Shown one piece after another: positions 1 through 10,200 of a stretch of DNA of 64,000 bases; position 1 is the first letter of the stretch, and the number at the start of each line of letters is the position of its first letter. Source of the stretch: Adiantum capillus-veneris (taxonomy: Eukaryota > Streptophyta > Polypodiopsida > Polypodiales > Pteridaceae). A program made the translations under genes and the position numbers. The notes below the pieces were generated by a model. That model was given only the letters and a program-made list of their open reading frames with translations. It had not been told where the DNA came from and did not search any database. The stretch is from contig CM043960.1 in NCBI GenBank assembly GCA_014529385.2, forward strand, positions 120,040,543 to 120,104,542, read 5' to 3'.

Positions 1-1055
1 CAATTCCACTCCATTTGGTGGCCTCTCTCCCCTCAAACCCCTATCGCCAATAACAGAGAAGGACGGCACTTCGATGTCACAACAAAGGAATCACCACTTG
101 GCGAGTTCTTTGGAATGGGCAATTACACAGATGGAAATTAGCTGAGGAACTTCTTCCCCATTTTTCCCTTCAGCCATGGGAACTCACACTCATTTTATCG
201 AGACTTGAGGTTTTCCCTAGTTCAGAGCTATGGAAGCTCTCAGTTAAAGAATGTGTCCCACTTAGTGCCTTTGGATGGAAAGGTGGATTCAAACTCCAAC
301 ATGGCCCACAATTGGATCTTGGAGACATCACTCTCTCATTGCATAGCACATTGAACAGACGGTGGAACGTCAGCCTGGACAGCAAGCAGTGGATATTCAA
401 ATTTAAGAAGATGTGGGACACGTCAATTCAACCCAAGAAATCGGTCCTCCTTTGGCTTATACTCCACAAAGTCCTGTGGAGTGGGGAGAAAAGCCTCGAT
501 GCAGGGATATCCATGGGGATCTGTCTCAGATGCAATGTAGAAGTGGAGTCTATATTTCATTTATTTTTAAGATGTCCGCAGTCTGCTATTATTTTGTCTC
601 CTATAAATTTTGTTCGAAAAAAAACAGTCTCTTGGAGGCAACTGCTACTACGGGGAGACTCTAAAGGCATTTTGTCCTGCTATTGGAACCGAACTAGGGC
701 TGAATTTCTATGGATTATCTGGAAATTGAGAAACAGTGATGTGTTTAATGTGGCTTACCAGGCTCCTAGCCTGAAAGCGATGTTTGTGGATTTCAATCTA
801 CAAGTGTTCAAAACAAAAATCAACGAAGCCAACCTCTACTATCTCAGGAACTCGATAATTAAAGACGCGGAAAAAGCACACCAGACAATGGAGGCTGAAG
901 ATCTGGAACTCCCCATTAATAAGAGAAAGCTAGCAAAAATTAGGAACATGTTGGCTGCTAATCAGGATTCCTCCCGGGCGGCGTTCGAGGTCATTTCCAA
1001 AGCCGGTAGCTTCATGGAAAAGATACAAGGAATGATAGATTCTCTGAAAGATTGA
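1..1055 (+). pseudogene. LINE ORF2 C-terminal part with zf-RVT domain (partial at window edge)
   Basis: This is the 3' end of a non-LTR retrotransposon ORF2. One frame is open from about 54 to the stop at 1,053-1,055; before 54 the frame is closed and the LINE continues in another frame, so at least one frameshift is present. The segment has the reverse-transcriptase zinc-binding (zf-RVT) pattern: a Trp/Lys-rich approach, the core LLWLILHKVLWSGEK, then CLRC and a following HLFLRC that supply Cys/Cys/His/Cys ligands. This domain normally follows the RT domain in plant LINEs; the RT proper lies upstream of the window. The last 80 or so residues are charged and unlike zf-RVT. The matching copy at 58,067-59,121 looks identical. 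Family call is secure; activity is not expected. Confidence 0.82.
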
Positions 1056-1850
1056 AGAATATCATGAAAGGATGTATTGTATGATCGGGTTGTGTATGAT
1101 CGGCTTTAGTTGTTTTGTAACTAGTCAAAGGATATATAATGGAACGAGTCGGTTTTGTAAAGGGAGAGTCTCCGTGGAAGTGATATGGTGCCGGGGCATG
1201 GTCTGCAGGTATCCCATGGTTGTAATTTTGTCTCCTTTCCTCTGTTAACATAACCTTCACTGCTTTGTTGGGAGCAAAAAAAGGGCAACTTTGAAGGTCA
1301 TTTTGTTGAGGAAGTTCTCTGTTCTTCGTGAATGTAGCACGACTCTGTCCCACAAAGCAACAGAGGCTATCCTTGGTGGATTGTCCCCCCTACGCTCTTG
1401 CTCTTGACCGGCTGCTCTGCTCAAGGCTTCTTCAACCAATCATACTATTGTTTTTCCTTGTCCTAGGACATTATTGAATTTTCAAGTGGCATGATTGTTA
1501 TAAGCTGAGGCAAATGTGTAGCTCAAAGCGGTGGGGCAATGGGTTTAGATGAGTTGAATATTAAAGATCTTGATAAGCTTGCCTCGATACAACCGGCAAA
1601 CTTGGACAGAATTCTAGCAAACATCGCCAAAAATATTGCAAGGGATTTCTTTGTGTTGGTAATTCGTTGGAAGGTCCTCTTCATAGATCTTCTCACCAAG
1701 GATTGTTATAAGAGAACGAGAGAGTGAGAGAAAAGACGAAGAAGAAGTAGAAGAGAATTTTGACAGCAGCATCATACAGCAGTAGATTTAGCGCAGCAGC
1801 AGCAGCTAGTCTTCAAGAAAAATCACAAAGATAGGTGCAGCGCCATTAAA
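1056..1850. other. Spacer: probable LINE 3' tail and 5' flank/UTR of the secreted-protein gene
   Basis: No recognised gene. The first 150-200 bases after the LINE stop are probably its 3' untranslated tail. A 62-codon frame at 1,539-1,727 (starts MGLDELNIKDLDKL) has a regular, helix-like composition, but I know no family for it. From about 1,730 to 1,850 the sequence turns into GA-rich and CAG-rich runs typical of a plant 5' UTR, leading to the ATG at 1,851. A TTATAA-like box lies near 1,707. Confidence 0.4.
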
Positions 1851-2240
1851 ATGGCGGCAATGAAGGCGCAACACCTCATTACTGTGCAGGCGGTAACGCT
1901 GATGACGGTGATACTACTGTGGGTTCTTCAGTGGCAGGCGATGGCAGACGTGACCTGCGATGGGGGCGACAGCCCGCTCCTCGAAGACTGCCAAAATCTG
2001 ATAAGCAACCAATTCTCCGACGGTAGCAGCGACTTAGTTGTGCAGGCCCACACATCCTTCCAGACTGACATGGCCACCTGCCGCGTAGAGATCCGCAACG
2101 GCTACGACGGACCTGCGTCGTACCAGGCCTCCGCCATTCGCTTTTATCTCAACGACGTCATCTCCGCCTGCGTCGTCAACGGTTACCCCGGCACCAATCT
2201 CCAAGACAGCTTTGTACAATTCGTCCTCATGCACACTTGA
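1851..2240 (+). CDS. Small secreted cysteine-containing protein, 129 aa (weakly Hce2/Ecp2-like)
   Basis: This is the best candidate for an intact host gene in the window. Residues 1-32 look like a signal peptide: a short charged start, a hydrophobic stretch at about 9-28, and a small-residue cleavage site AMA before Asp33. The mature part, about 97 residues, has exactly four cysteines (36, 47, 77, 107), which would suit two disulfides, so an apoplastic or vacuolar location is likely. The spacing, with an SPLLEDC block near the start and a late cysteine after an aliphatic-Asp-aliphatic segment, recalls the Hce2/Ecp2 domain of small secreted proteins, but the likeness is weak. The CDS is clearly more GC-rich than its flanks and has no internal stop. 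The copy at 59,916-60,305 encodes the same protein. Function unknown. Confidence 0.6.
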   Translation: MAAMKAQHLITVQAVTLMTVILLWVLQWQAMADVTCDGGDSPLLEDCQNLISNQFSDGSSDLVVQAHTSFQTDMATCRVEIRNGYDGPASYQASAIRFYLNDVISACVVNGYPGTNLQDSFVQFVLMHT

Positions 2241-3043
2241 TGGGAAAAGCGTGACAAATATAACTTGTCTAGGTCAATCCCTATAATGTTGATTTTGAGG
2301 TGCCAATAATTTACATATAATATTCTCGAATAGCTATGTCTCAGTTCTAACATGGGAGGCCTTCCCTTTGTGAAGAGTGAGAATAGTTTTGTATGAAGGT
2401 GTGACACTTTTTTGCTAGTTTCACATTTTACGCTAGCGGAACATTTAGTCAGAACCTTAGTGGTGACGCCTGTAAATAGGACTCGTTAATCTTATTTTGG
2501 GCCTCTTATCTCTTAGACTCTTAGTTGATCATCACAACTCTTAGGATAGCTTACGTGCAGTAAAGAGAGACTGTTCTTAGCCTACTCAATCTACACTATC
2601 AACTCTACCTTGCGCATGTACTTCTTGCCCCCTCTCTCATCCTACGCGTTTCCTCCTTGGCCAACCTCTTCTTTAGCATTTTGAACTGGTGGTTAGCGTT
2701 ACAGTTTGAAGTTGTGACTCCCATTTTCATTTTGAAGGTCATTCCCCTTTTCTTTCTACACAAACAGGAAGAGCATACAACTATTTTTTAAATTTCCTAC
2801 AATTTTTCTGAAGGGTACCATATATGCTAGTTCTTCTCTAGAAGAGAAAACTCTCTTGGAACGGTGTTGCATCCTTGTAATTTTAGAGCTTCCTGGTACA
2901 ATCTTTGCAAATGTGAGAGGTCCTATGGTGTCTATGAGATAAAGCCCAACCGTCTCTTTCCTTTTTGGCAAGCTAGAATTTCGAATAGACCCTTCCTTAG
3001 CAATTATAGATAATTTATATATTGATGGAGCAATTCTACATCA
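2241..3043. other. Gene-poor AT-rich spacer
   Basis: I see no convincing gene. The first part is presumably the 3' UTR of the secreted-protein gene. Small differences from the second copy (for example an extra TTTTTTGCT near 2,410) show this segment drifting faster than the CDS. Confidence 0.5.
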
Positions 3044-3271
3044 GTGTGCAGAGGTGATTCAACCGCATTGACAACCATAGATATTGATGGTGCGAGTGTG
3101 TATGCTGCCAATGTGGGTGATTCCAAGGTTATTAATTGTCATGTTGGGGTTGTAACTCCAATAACTATAGATCATGATCCAATTTCACAACGAAATAGTA
3201 TTCAAAGCAAGGGTAGATATATCTCGGTTCTACTAGGCAACCTGCATTTTGATATAACAATGCTTCATTGA
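3044..3271 (+). pseudogene. Protein phosphatase 2C (PP2C) fragment
   Basis: About 75 codons matching the middle of a plant PP2C domain. The run STALTTIDIDGASVYAANVG followed by DSK corresponds to the conserved PP2C core where a Gly-Asp-Ser motif lies close to the metal-binding site. It is followed by the ITIDHDP block and a KGRYIS segment, in the family order. A full PP2C catalytic domain is about 250 residues, so both ends are missing, including the N-terminal metal-binding Asp residues. No start codon context or signal is seen. It is best read as a single captured or decayed exon. A second copy lies at 61,099-61,326. Confidence 0.72.
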
Positions 3272-3303
3272 TTTTGAAGAGTACTAAGAAGGCCAAGATT
3301 GTA

Positions 3304-3457
3304 CATCTTTAGCAAGTCAAAAATAATCATGGGACAAGCCCAAGCAAATGATTTCATCAAAAGTGAAAAAGCCTCACAAAAGATGCCAAGAGTCGTCATC
3401 TTTAGCAAGTCAAAAGTACGATGGGACAAGCCCAAGCAAATCGTTTCATCAAATGGG
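3304..3457. repeat. Two imperfect tandem copies, period 93 bp
   Basis: The start CATCTTTAGCAAGTCAAAA at 3,304 recurs at 3,397, and both are followed by GGGACAAGCCCAAGCAAAT. The stretch is open in one frame, but I recognise no protein. It lies between the PP2C fragment and the gypsy LTR and is repeated in the second direct copy. Confidence 0.7.
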
Positions 3458-3492
3458 CAAAATCTTGCAACATTTAATGGTCTAGTAACTTG

Positions 3493-4170
3493 TGTGTAGC
3501 GGAAAATAACATAGACATAGTGATCATTTCATTAGAATAGATTCCTAATGAGCATAGCAAGAGTGCTTGGATGGTGAGAGCAATAGAAGAATAACACCTA
3601 GTTAGATAGGCATGAACAATACTTCAAAAAGAGAGAGAAATTAAGCTATTGACGACAATTGAGGACCGGATTTGCATGGAGTCGGCGGTCCCCCTCCAAA
3701 AGGCTTTGTATTATAGGTTTCCCCCATCAAGGAAGACATTTTACAATACAATACTTTGTGTTCCTTCAATAACCTGCTAGTGCAATGAAGATGGAAGCTT
3801 CAAGCACCAAGCTTACACTTGAAAACACAACATCAATTCCCTCACGATCTCAGACCCAAGACCTCACACACCTTCGAAGATGGTGAGAGCTAGTGGAATA
3901 TAAGAGTAGATCGAGAGGAAGAAGGAGTATTCTTATGAGAAAGACGTATGTATCCTCGCATGATTACTCATAATAGCTTAGCATAGCTTAGTAATTAGCA
4001 TGGTAGAGGAGATGAGCACGCATTGCAGCTTGGCTCTTGGTTGGATCTGCATCACAAAGCCAAGAGTTGTTGGTGTAGGCCTCCCTTTTCACAAGCTTGG
4101 AGTAGATGATGAGCTTTCCATTAAAGCTTGAGAAGGAGAGATAGTCTTCTTTTCTTTACACATGAGATGT

Positions 4171-4213
<43 letters not shown>

Positions 4214-4925
4214 ATGCCTTGTCAACCCCTCTTGCTTTTTACTCATGCTGGTATCCTATTGGCCCCTGCAAAGCTTAGACAATGACAATTAAGAAGCATA
4301 AGTGATAGCCTTGTGACATGTGTCCTCCTTTCCCTTTTGTGAGAGCTTTAGGTATTTAAATAATGCAATTAAACTCTCATTGGACCTCTTAGTCTTCTAG
4401 CCAATATGAATCACCATTGGGCTGTTGAATAGTCGTTGGACCCCTTGGGAGACTGTCCAATAGTCTTCTAGAGCTTAATTTCTATTGGTTCTTTTATCAA
4501 TTGTTTAAAATAAATTAAACTAAGTTTACTCTAGCCTAATTCTCTCATTGGTCCACCTCTATGGACATCCAATAGGATTTGAATGCACCTTGGGGGCAAT
4601 TGGGCTAGGGAGCTGATATGTACGTGTCCACTATGCCCTTTGTGTAAAAGGGAGCTTGCAAGTGTGTGTGTGTGTGTGTGTGTGTTTCTCTCTCATCCCT
4701 ACATATAAGGCTCGCCCCCTCCTTGATAGGGATGTGGAGAGACTTTTGAGTCTTCCCACAAGCATCCAAATTTCCTAGAGTTTGACCATTAAACATTTCA
4801 TTTGATTTTGGAACCTAAGCTTTTTGGAAGTCTTAATGGGTTGAACCTTAGGGTCTTTGAAGCTCATTGTTTCACATTGCTCTTTTGTTCATTTTAAACA
4901 TTGTTTCACATTGTTCATTTGTACA
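3493..4925 (-). mobile_element. Ty3/gypsy LTR (3' LTR of a minus-strand chromovirus)
   Basis: In plus orientation it starts TGTGTAGCGG, the reverse complement of the CCGCTACACA end of the plus-strand LTR at 13,576-15,046; much of the two aligns in opposite orientation. The inner edge is placed at a TGTAC (reverse complement at 4,921-4,925) just beyond the element's stop codon, and is less certain. The LTR contains (GT)n runs near 4,171-4,210 and 4,663-4,685. The adjacent minus-strand chromodomain coding sequence fixes this as the 3' LTR. Confidence 0.72.
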
Positions 4926-4930
4926 GTTGC

Positions 4931-5118
4931 TTACTCTAGGGAAGCATTGTAAGCATTGACAAAGATTACGTTATCCTTTAATTGTATGCCTTGCATCCAT
5001 CTGGCATCTTCAAAAGGATAGTTCTTAAACTTAATAAGATAGCATCGGATAATCTTACCACCTCTCAGTACCTTGTCTTCATGTCGGAGAATGGACTGGG
5101 GCTGCAGCACCTCTTCTT
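4931..5118 (-). pseudogene. Gypsy integrase C-terminal chromodomain, interrupted by a CACTA insertion
   Basis: On the minus strand this gives an uninterrupted frame ending in a stop at 4,931-4,933. The peptide includes ILRHEDKVLRGGK, then YLIKFKNYPFEDARWM, the classic end of plant chromovirus integrases: a chromodomain with aromatic and acidic residues that is thought to steer insertion to marked chromatin. The CACTA element is inserted immediately upstream at 5,118/5,119; the coding sequence resumes at 13,127. The chromodomain itself is undamaged, but the ORF is split by 8 kb. The second copy is at 62,968-63,155. Confidence 0.85.
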
Positions 5119-5166
5119 CACTACAAGAGGCTATTCATATTAGCGACGCTCAAAAAAAAAATTCTC

Positions 5167-5224
5167 GGCGTCGCTATGAGCGTCGCAAATTTACTTGTAA
5201 ATTTGCGACACTCATAGCGACGCC
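5167..5224. repeat. Perfect-looking subterminal hairpin of the CACTA 5' end
   Basis: Two 28-nt arms, beginning GGCGTCGCTATGAG and ending in GCGACGCC, are separated by a 2-nt loop. I count a single mismatch (CGTCGC against TGTCGC). The arms contain the same core repeated at the 3' end of the element, so this is probably part of the transposase-binding subterminal region. It is conserved in the second copy at 63,204-63,261. Confidence 0.85.
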
Positions 5225-5312
5225 GACTGGGCTAAAAAAATAACAGAGAGCGCCCAAAAACTCAGATCTCAAATCTGAGTTTTTCGGCGCCCTCAAGCAA
5301 GGAGCAGGTAAC

Positions 5313-5313
5313 G

Positions 5314-5353
<40 letters not shown>

Positions 5354-5436
5354 CACACACACACACACACGAGGAGAGGAAGGAGAGCCAGGTATGCTCC
5401 TTCCCTCTCCTCACTCTCATGTTCCCTTCCCCTCTT

Positions 5437-5484
<48 letters not shown>

Positions 5485-5490
5485 AGTGTT

Positions 5491-5530
<40 letters not shown>

Positions 5531-5757
5531 AACATAAACAAAAACGCACACACACATACATAAACAAAGAATGCACACACACATTGAGAGAGGAAAAGAG
5601 AGAGAGAGCATGCATAAACAAAAAACGCACACATTGAGAGAGGAAAAGAAAGAAAGAACATGCATAAACAAAAAAACGCACACATTGAGAGAAGAAAAGA
5701 GAGAGAAAACATGCATAAACAAAAAAACGCACACACATTGAGAGAGAAAGAGAAAGA
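5313..5757. repeat. Microsatellites and a ~50-bp minisatellite in the CACTA 5' region
   Basis: (CT)n, (CA)n and (GA)n tracts run from 5,313 to 5,526. They are followed by about four units built on CATGCATAAACAAAAAACGC, CACATTGAGAGAGG and a GA-rich tail. Tract and unit lengths differ from the second direct copy (63,358-63,824). Long frames through this stretch are low-complexity artefacts. Confidence 0.8.
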
Positions 5758-5810
5758 AACTAATTTAACGTCGTAGGAAACTAATTAAAATTAAAAGACC
5801 TAAAGATCTA

Positions 5811-5881
5811 GCCGACGAGGAGTTGAACTCAAGACCTATTATTCAAGAGGGAAATGGCATAACCAATCTATCATACTTGGC
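5811..5881 (-). other. Degenerate tRNA-like segment
   Basis: Read on the minus strand it starts GCCAAG and ends CGTCGGC, with TAGATTGGTTATG where an A box would lie and GAGTTCAACTC where a B box would lie. Only four of seven acceptor pairs form and the T stem is poor, so it is not a functional tRNA. It may be a tRNA relic or a SINE head inside the CACTA element. The same segment occurs at 63,877-63,947. Confidence 0.3.
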
Positions 5882-5934
5882 ATGGGTGATAGAAAGGTTA
5901 TACCATTTATCTCTTTTTATTGGCACACACATCC

Positions 5935-6800
5935 ACACACGCACACACACACAAGAAGAAGAGAGTTATAACGTCGTAGGAAACTATCCTAAAAGACGTT
6001 AAAGATTAGGTTAGATGTAGACTTACGTTAAATTAGATTTAGGTTTATTTAAGTTAAATTAGATTAGATTTAGGTTTATTTTTAATTAGATTTACGTTTA
6101 TTTACGCAAGATTTAGATTTACGTTATATTAGATTAGATTTAGGTCTCCATAGACTGCGATGCCTGCATGAAGCGGGTGAAGAAAGCCCTCAATCGAATA
6201 TAGGGTATTGCTGCCTTCACTCATGGTGGGCTCCGTCGATCCAAAAGTACTGGTGAAATGTCTTCAGAAGATAGGGAAGAAGGTGGATCTTCAGGGCGGC
6301 AAGAGTCACTACATCCCCGACACAATGACCATCTAGACAACCTCTAGTCATTCAACAGCAACTTCAAAGTTAGTAACAAGAGCAAGAACGGTCTAAAGGG
6401 CCAATTGCTGTCGTCAGATGTGGATGGAGATGAGGCAGCGTCACCGCCGGAAGTTAACTCTCACATCTTTAGTGATGAGAATGCCAACTCTTGCCGAGTT
6501 ATGTGAAAAATTATGTGTTAAATCAGTTTTAAGGTTCTTATAATCCCTGTTAGTTTAGTTCTTTGTTTTTAATATAGCATAATTTACGTTAGATTTAGAT
6601 TTATGTTATATTAGATTAGACTTAGGTTTATTTAGGTTTATTTAGGTTTACCACACACACACACACACACACAAGAAGAAGAGAGTTTTAACGTCGTAGG
6701 AAACTATCCCAAAAGACGTTAAAGATTAGGTTAGATGTAGACTTACGTTAAATTATATTTAGGTTTATTTTTAGTTAGATTTACGTTTATTTAGATTTGC
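5935..6800. repeat. Direct repeat of ~130 bp bracketing the HIPP fragment
   Basis: The block beginning with a (CA)n run and AAGAAGAAGAGAGTT, then AACGTCGTAGGAAACTATCC and on to TTAGGTTAGATGTAGACTTA, occurs at about 5,942-6,055 and again at about 6,652-6,770 with few changes. Simple TTAGATTTAGGTTTATTT iterations follow each copy. The captured HIPP fragment lies between the two. Confidence 0.75.
6144..6506 (+). pseudogene. Captured HIPP (heavy-metal-associated isoprenylated protein) fragment
   Basis: Three blocks in family order match plant HMA metallochaperones. Block 1 (6,144-6,200) has VSIDCDACMKRVKKALNRI with the metal-binding CxxC (CDAC at 6,156-6,167), then a stop TAG at 6,201. Block 2, in a shifted frame from about 6,229, reads GSVDPKVLVKCLQKIGKKVD, the second half of the HMA fold. 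Block 3, back in the first frame, is a charged linker ending ENANSCRVM and a stop at 6,504-6,506: a C-terminal CaaX box (CRVM), the prenylation signal that defines HIPPs. At least two frameshifts and one stop make it a pseudogene. It lies wholly inside the CACTA element, between its left terminus and the transposase gene, so gene capture is the simplest reading. Confidence 0.8.
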
Positions 6801-6843
6801 GCTTATTTACGTTAGATCGAGTCCACGCAAGAATTACTTACGG

Positions 6844-7101
6844 TTTAGGGTTTAGAGTTAGACGAAAAGTGAAAAGATCTACTGTGAAAAGATGTTAAGA
6901 TGCTGTGAAGTGCTACAGCTAGAGAAGAGGCAAAGGGGTTTTGTCCACTACATGCAGTATCATGTAGACGTGGGTCTGTAGATTTCTTGTACCCACAAAT
7001 ATAGGTATTGACCAATAAAGACGAGATTATAACCGGTGGTTCTGATCTCCGTGCACCTCTAGACCGAGGTGTGCGGGGATTGGACATGACTAGAGAATGT
7101 G

Positions 7102-7159
<58 letters not shown>

Positions 7160-7222
7160 AGACGAAGAATGCCAATAGAATATTAAATTTGTTGTCCAAG
7201 TTATAAGATTTTTATCCTCATT
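6844..7222. other. Spacer upstream of the CACTA transposase
   Basis: No gene seen. It holds a (GA)n tract at about 7,104-7,160 and presumably the promoter and 5' UTR of the transposase gene; no clear TATA box is visible. Confidence 0.45.
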
Positions 7223-10200
7223 ATGAGTAGTGACGAGGATGTGGGACCGTCCAACCGAAACACCTATCTCTCAACGAGGGTCTTATGTCCTTGTAATCAA
7301 TGCAAGCATGCTGTGCGACGGACAAAGACGTGTTTCTTTGCAGCACGTTCGCGAATTTGGCGAGTTCGATCCATCTATTATAGATCGAGTTGTTGCCAAT
7401 TATAACTCGTCGGACTCTAACGCTGGCCAACAAGCAGCAATCTTGCAACCCAATAGATGTGTTCGCAGGCGCTTTGGTCAAGCAGCATATGTGAGGCCAC
7501 AAGATGTAGCCTCTGACAGCTCGGGGGATGATCATGCAGAGCACATTCCCAACGAGGCAATGTTTGAGCCCGAGATTGATGAAATGATCGAGACGATCAT
7601 GGATTCAGAAAGGCTTATCTATGATGATATGAAAAGTGAAGCTGATACGCCATTGTATAATGGAGCACGTATGTCTAGATTGAAAGCACTCCTGGTTCTT
7701 CTCAACATGCAGGCAAAGTTTGGATGGAGTGACACTAGCGTCACAGCGCTTTTCAGGTGATCTATTACAATTAGTTTACTTTAATAAAACTCTAAATGTA
7801 TAATGATCTGATAGATTTTTACACGACTGTATCGTATTTTTATGTTGTGTAGATTGCTTAAAGAGCACATACTACCAGCTGACAATGTGATGCCAGATTC
7901 CCGAGATGAAGCAAGAAAGATTTTGCGAAACTTGGGGATGGATTACAATTCTATCCATGCTTGTCCTAATGACTGCATTCTTTTCAAAGGGGAATACATA
8001 GACATGGAGAAGTGTCCGAAATGTGATTCCGAAAGATATCGAGTAGATCTCCACGGGACAAAAATTCCACAAAATGTTTTGCGACATTTTCCTCTGCTTC
8101 CTCGCATCAAGCATTTCTTCGAATGTAAGTCCATGGCCGCCCTAGCATCATGGCATGAGGAGAATAAATCTTCGGATGGTGTGCTACGAATTCCTGCAGA
8201 TTGCGCAGCCTGGAAACATATAGATGGAACATGGTCGGATTTTGCCAGGGAAGCTCGAAATTTGCGCTTAGGCCTGGCTATGGATGGCGTAAATCCATTT
8301 GGTCAAAGATCAACATCTTACAGTGTATGGCCCGTTGTCATCGTCAACTACAACATTCCCCGTGGTTGACTACGAAGAAGGGGCACCTATGGCTAAGCTT
8401 GATTGTGCCAGGGCGATATAAAGTGGAGAATATGGATGTGTATCTTCGTCCACTATTGGAAGAGCTACAACAATTGTGGATTGGCATAGAGGTGGTGGAT
8501 ATGAGCCGACACACAGGATGACGGAATGCTTTGATCAGAGGCATTCTAATGTGGACCATGCATGACTATCCCGGGCTAACAGAATGCTCAGGTGATCTAT
8601 TGACACTCCTCACTCAGACACTGTAAATCTTGTTTTTTCCCATAGTTGATCTATTATCATGTGTATACATTGCAGGGCTTCAAACAAGCGGATACAGAGC
8701 ATGTGTCACATGTGGACCTAGACTGAATGCACGTAGGGCGCCCTCACTCAAGAAGCAAATCTACGAAGGTCATCAAGCGTATCTTCCAGAGAATCATGTG
8801 TTACGCGACGGCTTTTTGGGAAGAGAGCCACCAAGGATGTCTGCACAAGCATGGTTAGAGCAGAAGGAGATGTGCGATGACGGATTGCCTCCAGGGATGA
8901 AGAGACTATCTCTATGGTACGAGTTACCATACTGGCCCCGACTCATGATCAATCACTTGCTCGATCCAATGCACATATTCAAGAATGTGGGTAATCTACT
9001 ATGGGACCATCTGACCGGCAAGAAAGATACTTTGGGAGCCAGAGTTGACCTTAGAAATGTGGATCTTATGGAGCAATATTGGCCGCAAACAGCGTCTGAT
9101 GGATCGATAAAACTCCCTAAAGCACCATGGATTTTCACAGGAGCCCAAGAACGCAAAGTAAAAGAGACCATTCGATCTTTGCGGACCCCCACTGGCGTAA
9201 TGCACTCGCTCCGAACGTGTTTTACTAAAGAAGGAAAGCTTACCGGTTTGAAGTCACACGATTGGCATAAAATGTGTCAGGTACGTTCATAGTGGACTTT
9301 AATATCATTGCTGCACATACTTTACATTTTATTTTACCGGTTGCCATTGAGGGATGTTTGTCTCTCGACATCCGTAACACAATCTACAAACTTGCAAAGC
9401 TGGTGCAATGGATCTCACAAAAGGAGATCAACGTAGACTCCATACCATTCGCCAAACTAAATGCTGCGGAGCTTGTGTGCATGTTTGAGAAACATTTTCC
9501 TACTACCATGCTAACCATTCAGGTGCATCTTCTTGTTCACATAGTTGATGAGGTGGAAATAGCTGGCACAGTTCATTCCAGATGGATGTTCTTCTTAGAA
9601 CGTTTCATGAAAACGCTTAAGGGATATGTGCGTCAAAAGGCACGTCCGGAGGGTAGCATGGCAGAAGGTTGGTTGGTATCAGAGTCCCTAGTGTACATTG
9701 GAGAGTGGCTAGACGGATTTGATAAAGCCCGGGACACGCTATGGCAAACCATAGATGATGAGCGCATATCTGGGATTGTCATGTGCAATCTCGGTGTTGA
9801 GAAGAAGATGACGGAAGATCTAGAGGCTAAAATCAACCGATTTTGCATGCTTCACAATCCATTGATGCAAAAGTGGATTTCACAATATGAGGATGCAAAG
9901 CAAGAACGACAAAGGGCACGAATCGAGTGGAGACGGGGAAGACGACCACCGATGCACTATCGACGGTTCTGGAGAGCCTACCAACCTTCATGAGCTTAAG
10001 ATGGTTGCACAACCAATTGAAAAGTGCACAACAATGCGGTGACGAAGTGACTGAGGAAGAGTGGGAGTACTCTCGGGGTTGCGCGACCAAGGTAAGTTTG
10101 CAATGTACGACTAGCTAGTGACTTTATTTCTAAACGTTTGAACGGCCACTCATAATCTTTGTTCGTTGTAGTATAAGTCATACACAGCAGCATGGTGTAA

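Noticed and set aside
1012-1353. 113-codon minus-strand frame, identical in both direct copies
   Set aside because: Overlaps the LINE end and non-coding sequence; conservation is explained by the duplication; no recognisable domain.
5293-5738. Several frames of 72-147 codons on both strands
   Set aside because: Produced by (CT)n, (CA)n and minisatellite repeats; composition is only Leu/Ser, Cys/Val, Arg/Glu or Thr/His runs.
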